The translations under genes and the position numbers were made by a program. A stretch of 64,000 nt of DNA from an uncultured bacterium (GTDB lineage Bacteria; Verrucomicrobiota; Lentisphaeria; Victivallales; UBA1829): assembly GCA_902774245.1 (NCBI GenBank), contig CACYHQ010000007.1, positions 110,041-174,040 of the forward strand, read 5' to 3'. The notes under the pieces were generated by a model. It saw only the letters and a list, made by a program, of their open reading frames with translations, ran no database searches and had not been told where the DNA came from. Below are positions 1-7,568 of the stretch, piece by piece; positions within the stretch are counted from its first letter, which is position 1; every line of letters starts with the position of its first letter.

Positions 1-244
1 CGGAGATCGCGAGGATCTTGTCGGATTCGGGCAGGACCTCTGCTGTGACGATCTCGCCCTTCTCAAGGTGCGAGAGGAACTGGTTCGCGCTCCATTCCTC
101 CGTGGCGGCGAAATAGGGCGAGGACTGGAAGACGATAAGCGAGGCGAGAACGAGGAACGCGAGCAGCCAGAGGAAAAGGGACGCGGGCGGCTTGCGCTTC
201 GAACCCGGAAGCGCTTTTTTCGGTTGGTCTTTCTTGTCGTTCAT
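1..244 (-). CDS. ftsH: ATP-dependent zinc metalloprotease FtsH, N-terminal part (cut by window edge)
   Basis: Only the first 81 codons lie in the window; the gene runs off the left edge. Translation from the ATG at 244 gives a lysine-rich cytoplasmic start (MNDKKDQPKKALPGSKRKP), a membrane helix at about residues 22-40 (LFLWLLAFLVLASLIVF), then a periplasmic stretch with the pattern WSANQFLSHLEKGEIVTAEV. That matches the FtsH extracellular domain (S-x-F-x-x-x-L-x-x-G-x-V). FtsH family members are membrane-anchored AAA+ proteases that degrade misfolded membrane proteins. The ATPase and HExxH protease domains are outside the window, so the call rests on the N-terminal pattern. It starts three bases after the stop of the FHA gene, so the two are probably co-transcribed. 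An unrelated single-pass protein is possible but less likely. Confidence 0.7.
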   Translation of the reverse strand, partial: MNDKKDQPKKALPGSKRKPPASLFLWLLAFLVLASLIVFQSSPYFAATEEWSANQFLSHLEKGEIVTAEVLPESDKILAIS

Positions 245-247
245 GAA

Positions 248-820
248 TTAGACGATCCGGGTCACGATGTCCTGTGCGGCGGGGATGAAAGCGTTTGCGT
301 TCTGGCCTTCCATGAAGCTCTTCAGGAAGAGTCCGAGGATGGCGAGGAAGATGAGCGCGAGGAGGACGACGATGATGATCATGAGCTTGTTGGAGAGGCC
401 GCTGCTCTGCTTGCGTTCGGTAAAGCCGGTGCTGGCGACGGACTTGATCGTCTGGGTCGTGCTGGCGGCGTTGATGTCGATGCCGGTCTGCGTCTTCTGG
501 ATCGACATGACCATGGTCTTGTCCTCAGAGTCGAAGAGCAACTCGAACGCACCGATGCGGACGATGTCGCCGTTCTGCAGTTCGTATTCCTCGGTGAGCG
601 GGTTGCCGTTGACCTTGGTGCCGTTGGTAGAACCGGCGTCGGCGATGATGACCTTGTCGCCGCTGCGGGTGACTTTGCAGTGAAGCGTACTGACGGTCGG
701 GTCTTTCAGGCAGATGGTACGGTCGTCGGAACGGCCGATGGTGATCTCGTCCTGGTTGATTTGAAACATCTGACCGCGAAGCTGTTCGCTGAGCACGACG
801 AATTTCGGATTGGCGGGCAT
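248..820 (-). CDS. FHA-domain protein with C-terminal membrane anchor
   Basis: A 190-residue protein. Residues 6-98 form a forkhead-associated phosphothreonine-binding domain with the three signature elements: GRS at 29-31, S44 with H47, and STNGT at 64-68. A linker (100-145) rich in Ser/Thr/Gln follows, then one strongly hydrophobic helix at about 147-167 and a short tail. FHA domains bind phosphothreonine peptides; here the domain would sit on the cytoplasmic face of the membrane. The partner kinase is not in the window. It lies directly upstream of ftsH, which suggests a link between Ser/Thr phosphorylation and membrane proteolysis, but that is inference. The ATG at 820 is the natural start because the FHA domain begins within ten residues. 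Confidence 0.85.
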   Translation of the reverse strand: MPANPKFVVLSEQLRGQMFQINQDEITIGRSDDRTICLKDPTVSTLHCKVTRSGDKVIIADAGSTNGTKVNGNPLTEEYELQNGDIVRIGAFELLFDSEDKTMVMSIQKTQTGIDINAASTTQTIKSVASTGFTERKQSSGLSNKLMIIIVVLLALIFLAILGLFLKSFMEGQNANAFIPAAQDIVTRIV

Positions 821-912
821 TTCCAGATAAACTCCTGATTTGATTTGAATCGCATCCGCGAAGTGAGGGGCGCGGAGGCGAAGTTGTTGACTTGGGTCGA
901 TAGTTGTCTTTT

Positions 913-940
913 AATATATAGCTTAGAAAACGGATTTCAA
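913..940 (-). promoter_or_regulatory. sigma70-type promoter for FHA-ftsH
   Basis: Reading the minus strand, TTGAAA (935-940) is followed after 16 bases by TATATT (913-918). It lies about 95 bp upstream of the FHA start codon. Seen by eye only. Confidence 0.5.
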
Positions 941-1019
941 ACCCGAAACGGAAGAAATTCGGGATTATTTGTGTACATTTCTAAAAAAATCGGGACAACT
1001 GCGGCAATACGGTGGCGAT

Positions 1020-1041
1020 GTGCGCGAGCGAAGCCGCGCAC
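1020..1041. repeat. REP-like hairpin element
   Basis: Stem GTGCGC (1020-1025), core GAGCGAAGCC (1026-1035), stem GCGCAC (1036-1041). Wider pairings exist around it: GGCGATG at 1014-1020 with CATCGCC at 1050-1056. It lies 22 bases beyond the stop codon of the minus-strand gene ending at 1064. The same core with a different but still self-complementary stem occurs at 56506-56527, and related copies lie at 63135-63389. Both this and the 56.5 kb copy share the adjoining GTATCAG. Confidence 0.7.
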
Positions 1042-1063
1042 CGTATCAGCATCGCCTGCGGTG

Positions 1064-1678
1064 TTAATCTTTCGGAATGATCTTGTGGTCCTGCGCCGCC
1101 TCCAGCAGGACCTTGAGCAGGATCGACTTCTCGGACGGGGTTTCCACGTGGAAACGTTCGGGCGCTTCGGCGAGCTCGCGCCAGTACGCGCGGACCTCGG
1201 CGGAGGCGGGGGAACCGGATTTATCCGGGAAGAGGTCGAGCAGGAAATCCAGTATCTGCCAGACGAGCTTGACCTGATCGTGCGAGAACGACGAGATGAA
1301 ATCGTCCGTGACGCGCTTCATCTCCGGGTAGACCCAACGTCCGCGAATCGACCACGCCAGCGGCATCATGCAGCGGAAGAGCATTTCGGGCTCGGGCAGG
1401 CGTGTGAGGACCGCGCCGGGCAGGACCGGATTGCAGAAGACTTCCGGATCGTCGTCGCTGCCGGCGCGTTCGTAGACGAAATCGAGGATGCCGAAGAAGA
1501 TCTCCGCGAGCTCCAGTCTGCGGTCGGGCGGATAGTAGCGCGGATTGTCGGAGATGGCGTCTTCGAGCTTCTGTTTCGTGTCGTAGACGGGCGCTTCGTT
1601 CGGGCGTTTGAAGAGCTTGTCCAGTTCGTTCTGGAACGCCTCGATGTCGCGCTGGATGCCGTGTCTGTCAGAGGGCAT
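1064..1678 (-). CDS. hypothetical protein
   Basis: A 204-residue, largely helical acidic protein that I do not recognise. It has no signal peptide or membrane segment, is rich in Trp, Phe and charged residues (for example LVWQILDFLLDLF near the middle) and ends EAAQDHKIIPKD. I chose the ATG at 1678 because the open frame upstream of it is only the shadow of the TSCPD gene. The start lies two bases beyond that gene's stop, so the pair forms a two-gene operon divergent from the riboflavin genes. A REP-like hairpin follows the stop. No function can be assigned. Confidence 0.75.
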   Translation of the reverse strand: MPSDRHGIQRDIEAFQNELDKLFKRPNEAPVYDTKQKLEDAISDNPRYYPPDRRLELAEIFFGILDFVYERAGSDDDPEVFCNPVLPGAVLTRLPEPEMLFRCMMPLAWSIRGRWVYPEMKRVTDDFISSFSHDQVKLVWQILDFLLDLFPDKSGSPASAEVRAYWRELAEAPERFHVETPSEKSILLKVLLEAAQDHKIIPKD

Positions 1679-1680
1679 GA

Positions 1681-1941
1681 TCAGGAGAGTCTTCCCGCGA
1701 GGATCTCTTTCAGCGCCTTGGCGAGCTGGTCGGTGCAGGACGTGCCCTTGCCGCCGCAGTCGACGCCTTCGAGCAGGTCGATGACTTCCTGCGGCTTCTT
1801 GCCCTTCACGAGAATGCCGATTGCGGTGAGGTTGCCGGGGCAGCCGCCCGTGAACGCCACGTTGGTGATGACGCCGTTGTCGATGTCGATGTCGATCTGG
1901 GAGGAGCAGACGAGCGGGCTGTTCTTGTAGGTGTAGTGCAT
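1681..1941 (-). CDS. TSCPD-domain protein (TIGR03905-like)
   Basis: A small 86-residue protein resembling the TSCPD/TIGR03905 family. It contains TGGCPGNLTAIGILVKGKK in the middle and CGGKGTSCTDQLAKAL near the C-terminus, where TSCTD corresponds to the family's TSCPD motif. The family is a stand-alone relative of a domain found at the C-terminus of some ribonucleotide reductases, possibly metal-binding through its cysteines (here Cys12, Cys34, Cys62, Cys69); its function is not well established. An SD-like AAGGACACC precedes the ATG. It shares a divergent promoter region with ribD. Confidence 0.75.
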   Translation of the reverse strand: MHYTYKNSPLVCSSQIDIDIDNGVITNVAFTGGCPGNLTAIGILVKGKKPQEVIDLLEGVDCGGKGTSCTDQLAKALKEILAGRLS

Positions 1942-1985
1942 GGCGGTGTCCTTTCGGGATAATTGAAAAAAGGTTGCGGTTTCTT

Positions 1986-2014
1986 AATGTAGCACGAAAA
2001 AGCGAAAAGGCCAA
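1986..2014 (-). promoter_or_regulatory. promoter for the TSCPD gene
   Basis: On the minus strand TTGGCC (2009-2014) and TACATT (1986-1991) are separated by 17 bases. The -10 is preceded by GC, as at several other promoters in the window. Confidence 0.5.
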
Positions 2015-2044
2015 ACCCAAAGCGGAAAAAAGAGAGAAAAAGTC

Positions 2045-2072
2045 TTGCAATCGGGAAAAAACAAGCTATATT
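2045..2072 (+). promoter_or_regulatory. promoter for ribD-ribE operon
   Basis: TTGCAA (2045-2050), 16-base spacer, GC then TATATT (2067-2072). The leader to the GTG start is about 70 bases. I looked for an FMN riboswitch in it and saw none: it is too short, and the conserved FMN-aptamer core is absent. Confidence 0.55.
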
Positions 2073-2149
2073 TTCGGGACACCTTTTATTTTGAATAATT
2101 CTTCCGGCGGATGGTCATGCCGGAATGAACCAATACGGAGCGGACTTTC

Positions 2150-3181
2150 GTGGACTGCAGAAACGACCTGTTTTTTATGCGCGAGGCGCTGAACGAAGCT
2201 GAACTCGGCGCGGGCTATACCAGCCCGAATCCGGCGGTCGGCGCGGTCATCGTGCGCGACGGCAGGATCATCGGACGCGGCCACCACAAACGCTGCGGCG
2301 GTCCGCATGGCGAGATCGAGGCGTTCCTGAGCCTGCCAAATGAATCCGACGCGGCGGGCGCGGACCTGTATGTCACGCTCGAACCGTGCAGCACCGCTGG
2401 ACGCACGCCGCCGTGCTGCGACACGATCATCCGGAACAAGATCCGGCGCGTGGTCGTGGGCTGTCTTGATCCGAACCCGAAACACGCGGGGCGTGGCGTC
2501 GATATTCTGCGCTCCGCCGGAATCGAGGTGAAGACCGGCGTGCTGGAAGAGGAATGCCGTGTCCATCACGAGGCATTTTTCAAGTGGATTACGACGGGGT
2601 GTCCTTTCGTGCTGCTGAAAATGGCGGAGACGCTCGACGGGAAGATCGCCGCCGCGAACGGGGACTCCAAGTGGGTCACCTCGGAAACCGCGCGGGAACG
2701 CGTGGCGTATCTTCGGCGGCTTTCGGACGCCGTGCTCGCGGGCGCGGAGACATTCCGCACCGATTCGCCCCGGTTCACGGCGCGCACGCCCGACGGAACC
2801 GTCCTGAAAACCCCGCGCAGGATCATCGCCACGCACCACCCGGAAATCCTGTCCGGCGCGGGCGAAGGCTGGGAATCCGTCGTGCTGGATACGCCGGAAG
2901 ACTGGGAGAAGTTTCTCGTCCGGCTCGGGCACGAAAACGTGACCATGCTGCTGATCGAAGGCGGCGGCGAACTGGCGGCGTCGGCGATCCGCGCCTGTGC
3001 CGTCGACAAGATCGAATTTCATATCGCGCCGAAACTGCTCGGCGGACGCGGCAGCCGTCCAGTGCTGGGCGGCCCCGATCCGGCCGCACTGTCCGAGGCG
3101 GTCTGCCTGGACCGTCTGCGCGTGTCCGAGCTGGGCTGCGACCTGCGGATCGATGCGTATCCGCTGTACCCGGAATCCTGA
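2150..3181 (+). CDS. ribD: bifunctional riboflavin deaminase/reductase RibD
   Basis: A 343-residue two-domain enzyme catalysing steps two and three of riboflavin synthesis: deamination of the 2,5-diamino-6-ribosylaminopyrimidinone phosphate, then reduction of its ribose. The N-terminal deaminase (about 1-145) has the zinc-site elements PHGEIEA (His53) and EPCSTAGRTPPCC. The C-terminal reductase (about 150-340) begins LLKMAETLDGKIAA and includes LLIEGGGELAASAI and HIAPKLLGGRGSRPV, all family hallmarks. The histidine common in the family motif EPCSHxGRTPPC is absent (EPCSTAG), a mild oddity. Translation starts at GTG 2150, chosen for the SD-like ACGGAG nine bases upstream. ribE follows after 22 bases. 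Confidence 0.95.
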   Translation: MDCRNDLFFMREALNEAELGAGYTSPNPAVGAVIVRDGRIIGRGHHKRCGGPHGEIEAFLSLPNESDAAGADLYVTLEPCSTAGRTPPCCDTIIRNKIRRVVVGCLDPNPKHAGRGVDILRSAGIEVKTGVLEEECRVHHEAFFKWITTGCPFVLLKMAETLDGKIAAANGDSKWVTSETARERVAYLRRLSDAVLAGAETFRTDSPRFTARTPDGTVLKTPRRIIATHHPEILSGAGEGWESVVLDTPEDWEKFLVRLGHENVTMLLIEGGGELAASAIRACAVDKIEFHIAPKLLGGRGSRPVLGGPDPAALSEAVCLDRLRVSELGCDLRIDAYPLYPES

Positions 3182-3203
3182 GGAATTTTGAGGAGAAAAT
3201 ACG

Positions 3204-3854
3204 ATGTTTACAGGTTTGATCGAAAAGACCGGGATCCTGACCGGACGCGAGACCGGTGCGAAGGCCGGACGTCTGACCATAAAGCCCGATACCCCGTGGA
3301 CCGACCTTGAGGCGGGCGAGAGCATCGCCGTGAACGGCGCGTGCCTCACGTTCGAGAAGGAATCGGGCGGGAACCTGACATTTTTCGTGATGAAGGAGAC
3401 GCTGGGCCGGACGAACTTGGGACAGCTGAAAAACGGTGCGCGCGTGAATCTGGAACGTGCGCTAAGCCTCGGCAGCCGTCTCGGCGGACACCTCGTCAGC
3501 GGACACGTCGACGCCGCCGTGAAGGTCGTTTCGTTCGGGAAGATCGGCGACGACTACGAGCTCCGCATGGAAATGCCGTCCGAACTGCGGATCTTCTTCG
3601 TGACGAAGGGCAGCGTGTGCGTGAACGGCGTTTCCCTCACGCTCACTGACGTGACCGACGAGACGTTCGCGGTGCGGCTGATCCCGACGACCCGGCGCGA
3701 GACCAACCTCGATGAGCTGAAGCCGGGCGACCTCGTGAACATTGAGACCGACCTGATCGGCAAGTACGTCTGCGAACAGCTCAGGCACATGGACGGCGGT
3801 GCGCAGAGCGGGAAGACGATCTCCATGCGCGACCTGACGGAGGCCGGATTCTGA
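3204..3854 (+). CDS. ribE: riboflavin synthase alpha chain
   Basis: A 216-residue riboflavin synthase, which disproportionates two 6,7-dimethyl-8-ribityllumazines to riboflavin. It starts with the hallmark MFTGLIEKTG and contains two lumazine-binding repeats: GESIAVNGACLTF in the first and GSVCVNGVSLTLTDV in the second. Length fits the family. The SD GAGGAGAAAAT lies just before the ATG. It is preceded by ribD; the next gene starts inside its stop codon (TGATG), indicating translational coupling. RibA/B and RibH are not in the window. Confidence 0.95.
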   Translation: MFTGLIEKTGILTGRETGAKAGRLTIKPDTPWTDLEAGESIAVNGACLTFEKESGGNLTFFVMKETLGRTNLGQLKNGARVNLERALSLGSRLGGHLVSGHVDAAVKVVSFGKIGDDYELRMEMPSELRIFFVTKGSVCVNGVSLTLTDVTDETFAVRLIPTTRRETNLDELKPGDLVNIETDLIGKYVCEQLRHMDGGAQSGKTISMRDLTEAGF

Positions 3855-4669
3855 TGGAAAACGAAAAGATCGACTACAAGGCGCTTCAGTTCGGGCTGGC
3901 GCTCGGCCATGCCGCCATGGATCCGGCGTCCGTGCCGGACTTCCTCACGCCGGGCACGTTCGACGTCATTGAGATCCCGATGGAATGCTTCCTGCACCGC
4001 GATGTAGAGTTTCAGCGGCGTCTGGCGTCCTGCAAATATAAGAGCGTGCGCGCCGGACATCTGATGGCGCCTGACCTCACGCGGGAGATACCGTTCCTGG
4101 CGGACAACTACCGCCGCGACTACGTGGAACAGGCTTCGATCATGGTCCGCACGCTCAAAGCGGCGGGCGCGTCCGGGGCGTTTCTCGGGCTCGATATGAG
4201 GCGGATCCTGGGCGACGACGTGGCGGAGGCCGCCGCGCTGGAGATCGTCCGGCGCATGGTCCCCGTGCTGTACCGCGAGAACTTCGAACTGCTGATCCCG
4301 TACCGGATCCCGTTCAAAAGCGAGCGCGACATCATGACGCCGCAGCTGATGGGCCGGTTCATGCGCGGCACGCTCAGTCCGCTCGTGAAACTGAGTTTGG
4401 AGATACACCCCTTCGAGGTGAAGCCGGAGGAGGACAAATCCGAACTGCTCGGATTGCTCGGATGCGAGGCGCATCAGGCGGTGCTCGTCTACGACGCCGA
4501 CAGCGGCCTCCATATTGCCCCGGCGCAGTTCAGACCGTGGGCGGAGCTGCTGGAACGCCGTCTGTTCCGCGGGCCGTACCTGCTGTGTCCGCGTTCGGTC
4601 CGCAACCGCATGGCGATCCCGGAGTCGGATTTGTTCTCAAAAATGGTTTCGGACTTGCGAAATGAATAA
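3854..4669 (+). CDS. uncharacterised protein translationally coupled to ribE
   Basis: A 271-residue soluble protein without a signal peptide or membrane helix. I do not recognise the family. Alternating strand/helix segments (FDVIEIPMECFL, GAFLGLDMRRI, ELLIPYRIPF, KLSLEIHPFEV, QAVLVYDADSG) look like a TIM-barrel fold of the sugar-phosphate isomerase/epimerase kind, but no clear metal-binding set is visible. Its ATG overlaps the ribE stop by one base, so it is translated with the riboflavin genes. The pdxJ promoter begins inside its 3' end. A role in flavin or PLP metabolism is a guess from context only. Confidence 0.8.
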   Translation: MENEKIDYKALQFGLALGHAAMDPASVPDFLTPGTFDVIEIPMECFLHRDVEFQRRLASCKYKSVRAGHLMAPDLTREIPFLADNYRRDYVEQASIMVRTLKAAGASGAFLGLDMRRILGDDVAEAAALEIVRRMVPVLYRENFELLIPYRIPFKSERDIMTPQLMGRFMRGTLSPLVKLSLEIHPFEVKPEEDKSELLGLLGCEAHQAVLVYDADSGLHIAPAQFRPWAELLERRLFRGPYLLCPRSVRNRMAIPESDLFSKMVSDLRNE

Positions 4670-4683
4670 AAACGTGCTACATT
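4655..4683 (+). promoter_or_regulatory. promoter for pdxJ
   Basis: TTGCGA (4655-4660) lies inside the end of the upstream gene; after 17 bases comes TACATT (4678-4683), preceded by GC. The pdxJ ATG follows about 34 bases further on. Confidence 0.5.
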
Positions 4684-4716
4684 ACTAGATTACTTTTCTT
4701 TTTGGGAGATTTGAAT

Positions 4717-5457
4717 ATGACAAGAACTTTGAAACTCGGTGTCAATATCGACCACGTGGCGACGGTCCGTCAGGCCCGTCTCGCCTCCCAGCCATCCCCG
4801 CTCGAAGCCGCGCAGCACTGCATTGCCGCCGGAGCGGACGGCATCACCGCCCACCTCCGCGAAGACCGCCGCCACATTCAGGACGCGGACGTGATCGCGC
4901 TTTCGCAGGCTGGGCTCCGCCTCAACATGGAAATGGCGCTGACCGAGGAGATGGTACGCATCGCGAGCACGCTGGTGCGTCCTCAGAGCTGCTGCCTGGT
5001 GCCGGAAAAGCGCCAGGAGCTCACGACCGAGGGCGGCCTCGACGCCGTCGCGAGCCTCGACAAGCTCATACGCTGGGTGCCCGTGCTGAAGAACGCCGGG
5101 ATCGCCGTCAGCCTTTTCATCGCGCCGGATTTCGCGCAGATCGACTGCGCAAAACAATGCGGCGCGGAGTTCGTCGAGCTCCACACCGGTTCGTTCGCCA
5201 ACGCCGTTTCCGCGTCCGACCAGGCCGCCGAACTCGACCGTCTGGCGAAGGGCGCGGAGTACGCGCATTCGCTCGGCATCGGCGTGAACGCCGGACACGG
5301 CATCGACTATGAAAACATCAAGCCGCTGCTCGCGGCCGTGCCGCATCTGCACGAACTCAACATCGGGCACAGCATCATCGCGCGCGCCATCATGAAGGGC
5401 GTCGGCACGGCGGTCGCGGACATGCTCGACCTCATGAAAGATTACAAGGGCGAATAA
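4717..5457 (+). CDS. pdxJ: pyridoxine 5'-phosphate synthase PdxJ
   Basis: A 246-residue TIM-barrel enzyme that condenses 1-deoxyxylulose 5-phosphate with 3-amino-2-oxopropyl phosphate to give pyridoxine 5'-phosphate. Hallmarks are LKLGVNIDHVATVRQAR at the N-terminus, GADGITAHLREDRRHIQD, LNMEMA, VSLFIAPD, VELHTGSFA, GVNAGHGIDYEN and LNIGHSIIARA. An in-frame TTG at 4702 would add five residues, but GGGAG at 4704-4708 reads as the ribosome-binding site for the ATG at 4717, so I start there. It has its own promoter although it follows the rib genes closely. Confidence 0.95.
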   Translation: MTRTLKLGVNIDHVATVRQARLASQPSPLEAAQHCIAAGADGITAHLREDRRHIQDADVIALSQAGLRLNMEMALTEEMVRIASTLVRPQSCCLVPEKRQELTTEGGLDAVASLDKLIRWVPVLKNAGIAVSLFIAPDFAQIDCAKQCGAEFVELHTGSFANAVSASDQAAELDRLAKGAEYAHSLGIGVNAGHGIDYENIKPLLAAVPHLHELNIGHSIIARAIMKGVGTAVADMLDLMKDYKGE

Positions 5458-5497
5458 GCCCGTTCCGCTTTTACCCCAGCAGAAAGGATTTTAAAAA

Positions 5498-6589
5498 ATG
5501 GCCTCGGAGATCATCGAAACCTTCCATCAGATCCTCGCACAGTGCGTGGAACACGGCGCATCGGACGTCCTGCTCAAGGAAGACGCTCCTGCCAACCTCC
5601 GCATCGCGGGCGCGCTCTATCCCGTCGACTTCGTCACGACGCACGATTTCCTCGATACGCTCCTGCACACCATCATGGATGAACGCATGCAGAAGGAATA
5701 CGAGCAGAACGGCGACGCGGACTTCTCCTACTGCGTGGAAGAACTGGGGCGGTTCCGTATCAACGCGCACAAGCAGCGCGGCATGCACGGCATCACGCTG
5801 CGCTATGTGAAGAGCAAGATCAGCTCCATGGAAGAGCTTTCGCTCCCGCCTGTGCTCCGCACCATCGCGGAGACCCCGCGCGGCATCATCCTGGTCTGCG
5901 GTACCACCGGCAGCGGCAAATCGACCACACTGGCGGCCATGATCCAGCACATCAACGAGCATTTCACGAAGCACATCATCACGATCGAGGACCCGATCGA
6001 ATACGAGTTCCGCGACGGCAAATCGTTCGTGGAGCAGCGCGAAGTCGGGCTGGACTGCCCGTCGTTCTACAGCGCCCTCACGCACGCCATGCGCCAGGCC
6101 CCGGACGTGATCATGGTCGGTGAAATGCGCGACAAGGAGAGTTTCGAGGCCGCGCTTCAGGCAGCCGATACCGGCCACATGGTCATCAGCACCGTGCATG
6201 CCGCCGACGCCTCGCAGGTCGTCGGCCGTATCCTCGACCTCTACCCGATTCAGGAACAGGACACCATCCTCGAGGCGCTCTCTGCCAACCTGAAAGCCAC
6301 CATCGCGCAGCGTCTGCTCCCGAAGGCGCTCGGCAAGGGCGTGGTCCCGGTCGTCGAGGTCATGATCTGCGACCCGGTCGTCCAGCGCTATATCTCCAAG
6401 AAGGAATTCGAGAAGCTGCCCGAGGCGATGGAAAGCGCCCGCGAATCCGGCATGCAGACGTTCAACATGGCGATCCTCGACCGCATCAACAACGGCGAGA
6501 TCACCGAGGAAGTCGGCCTCGCCGCGTCCAGTTCGCCCACCGCGCTGAAGATGAACCTGAAGGGCATCTTCCTGAACAGCTCGAAATAA
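5498..6589 (+). CDS. pilT: type IV pilus retraction-type ATPase (PilT/PilU family)
   Basis: A 363-residue secretion ATPase. Residues 1-110 form the N-terminal PAS-like domain (ASDVLLKEDAPANLRIAGAL). The ATPase core has Walker A GTTGSGKST (135-143), the Asp box IEDPIEYEF (163-171), Walker B DVIMVGEMRD (203-212) and the His box STVHAADA (231-238). These are the PilT set; assembly ATPases of the PilB/GspE type are longer and have a zinc domain. Such proteins power pilus retraction in the cytoplasm. A pseudopilin gene lies at 45.5 kb. Assignment between PilT and PilU is not possible from sequence alone. An SD-like AGAAAGGA precedes the ATG. Confidence 0.88.
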   Translation: MASEIIETFHQILAQCVEHGASDVLLKEDAPANLRIAGALYPVDFVTTHDFLDTLLHTIMDERMQKEYEQNGDADFSYCVEELGRFRINAHKQRGMHGITLRYVKSKISSMEELSLPPVLRTIAETPRGIILVCGTTGSGKSTTLAAMIQHINEHFTKHIITIEDPIEYEFRDGKSFVEQREVGLDCPSFYSALTHAMRQAPDVIMVGEMRDKESFEAALQAADTGHMVISTVHAADASQVVGRILDLYPIQEQDTILEALSANLKATIAQRLLPKALGKGVVPVVEVMICDPVVQRYISKKEFEKLPEAMESARESGMQTFNMAILDRINNGEITEEVGLAASSSPTALKMNLKGIFLNSSK

Positions 6590-6600
6590 ATTCAACGCAC

Positions 6601-6617
6601 CCGGGCCGCCGGCCCGG
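6601..6617. repeat. GC-rich inverted repeat between pilT and uppP
   Basis: CCGGGCC, three-base loop GCC, GGCCCGG. No T-run follows on either strand, so it is not an obvious intrinsic terminator; it may be an attenuating hairpin before uppP. Confidence 0.5.
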
Positions 6618-6634
6618 ACGGACTTGTTATAAGT

Positions 6635-7543
6635 ATGAAAGCATTTGCTACGAAAGCAAAAACAGTCAGCACCGTCGCCGCGATCATCTTATGCTGTATT
6701 CTGGCGGTCAGGGGCGGCACTCTTGACTTGACCCTCACTCTTCAGGCGTTCGTGCAGGGCATCGTGGAGGGCGTGACCGAATTCCTCCCGATCAGCAGCA
6801 CGGGCCACATGATCATCGTGGACAGCTTCTTCCCGATGAAGGACGAAGCGTTCGCCAAACTCTTCGAAGTCGTGATCCAGCTCGGCGCGATTCTGTCCGT
6901 GCTGGTGTATTTCTACAAGACCATCTTCCCTCAGAAGTGGAACGTCGCCGGATTCAAAGACATGATCCCGCTGTGGTCGCGCGTGGTGGTCGGCGTGATC
7001 CCCGCCGCCGTGATCGGATTCCTGCTCGACGACTTCATCGAGGCGCACCTCTTCAACATCGTGGTGGTGTCCGTGGCGCTGGTCGTGTGGGGCGTGGCGC
7101 TCGTGTTCAGCGGGAAACTGGAACAGCGAGAGTCAAGCACGGCGGAGATCGTGAAGATGAGCTACGGCAAGGCGCTTGCGGTCGGGTTCTTCCAGTGCCT
7201 CGCCATGGTTCCCGGGACCTCGCGTTCCGCAGTGACGATCCTCGGCGCGATGTGCCTCGGGTGCTCCCGCGGATGCGCCGCCGAATTTTCGTTCTTCCTG
7301 GCGATCCCGACGATGTTCGGCGCTTCGTTGCTGAAGCTCGTGAAGGGCGGGGCGCACCTGACCTCTCCGCAGTGGATCGCGCTCACGATCGGCTTCGTGA
7401 CCGCGTTCTTCGTGGCGTGGGGCGTGATCGCGTGGTTCATGGACTACGTGAAGAAACACGATTTCAAGCTCTTCGGCTGGTACCGGATCGTGCTCGGCGC
7501 AATCCTGTTGGTTCTGTTCTTCTGCGGCGTCGTGAAGGTCTGA
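6635..7543 (+). CDS. uppP: undecaprenyl-diphosphatase (UppP/BacA)
   Basis: A 302-residue integral membrane phosphatase that recycles undecaprenyl diphosphate to the monophosphate lipid carrier used for peptidoglycan and polysaccharide export. Both active-site motifs are present: EGVTEFLPISSTGH (45-58) and PGTSRS (193-198). About eight membrane helices can be seen. The N-terminus carries an extra hydrophobic segment (11-25) before the usual start, so it is slightly longer than the roughly 270-residue norm. No strong ribosome-binding site precedes the ATG at 6635. The neighbouring minus-strand operon makes a lipid-carrier-dependent polysaccharide, so the adjacency is functionally sensible. Confidence 0.93.
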   Translation: MKAFATKAKTVSTVAAIILCCILAVRGGTLDLTLTLQAFVQGIVEGVTEFLPISSTGHMIIVDSFFPMKDEAFAKLFEVVIQLGAILSVLVYFYKTIFPQKWNVAGFKDMIPLWSRVVVGVIPAAVIGFLLDDFIEAHLFNIVVVSVALVVWGVALVFSGKLEQRESSTAEIVKMSYGKALAVGFFQCLAMVPGTSRSAVTILGAMCLGCSRGCAAEFSFFLAIPTMFGASLLKLVKGGAHLTSPQWIALTIGFVTAFFVAWGVIAWFMDYVKKHDFKLFGWYRIVLGAILLVLFFCGVVKV

Positions 7544-7568
7544 ATGGCTCTGTAGCCTGCAGTCCGGA

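Noticed and set aside
2073..2149. Possible FMN riboswitch before ribD
   Set aside because: The leader is too short and lacks the conserved FMN-aptamer segments.
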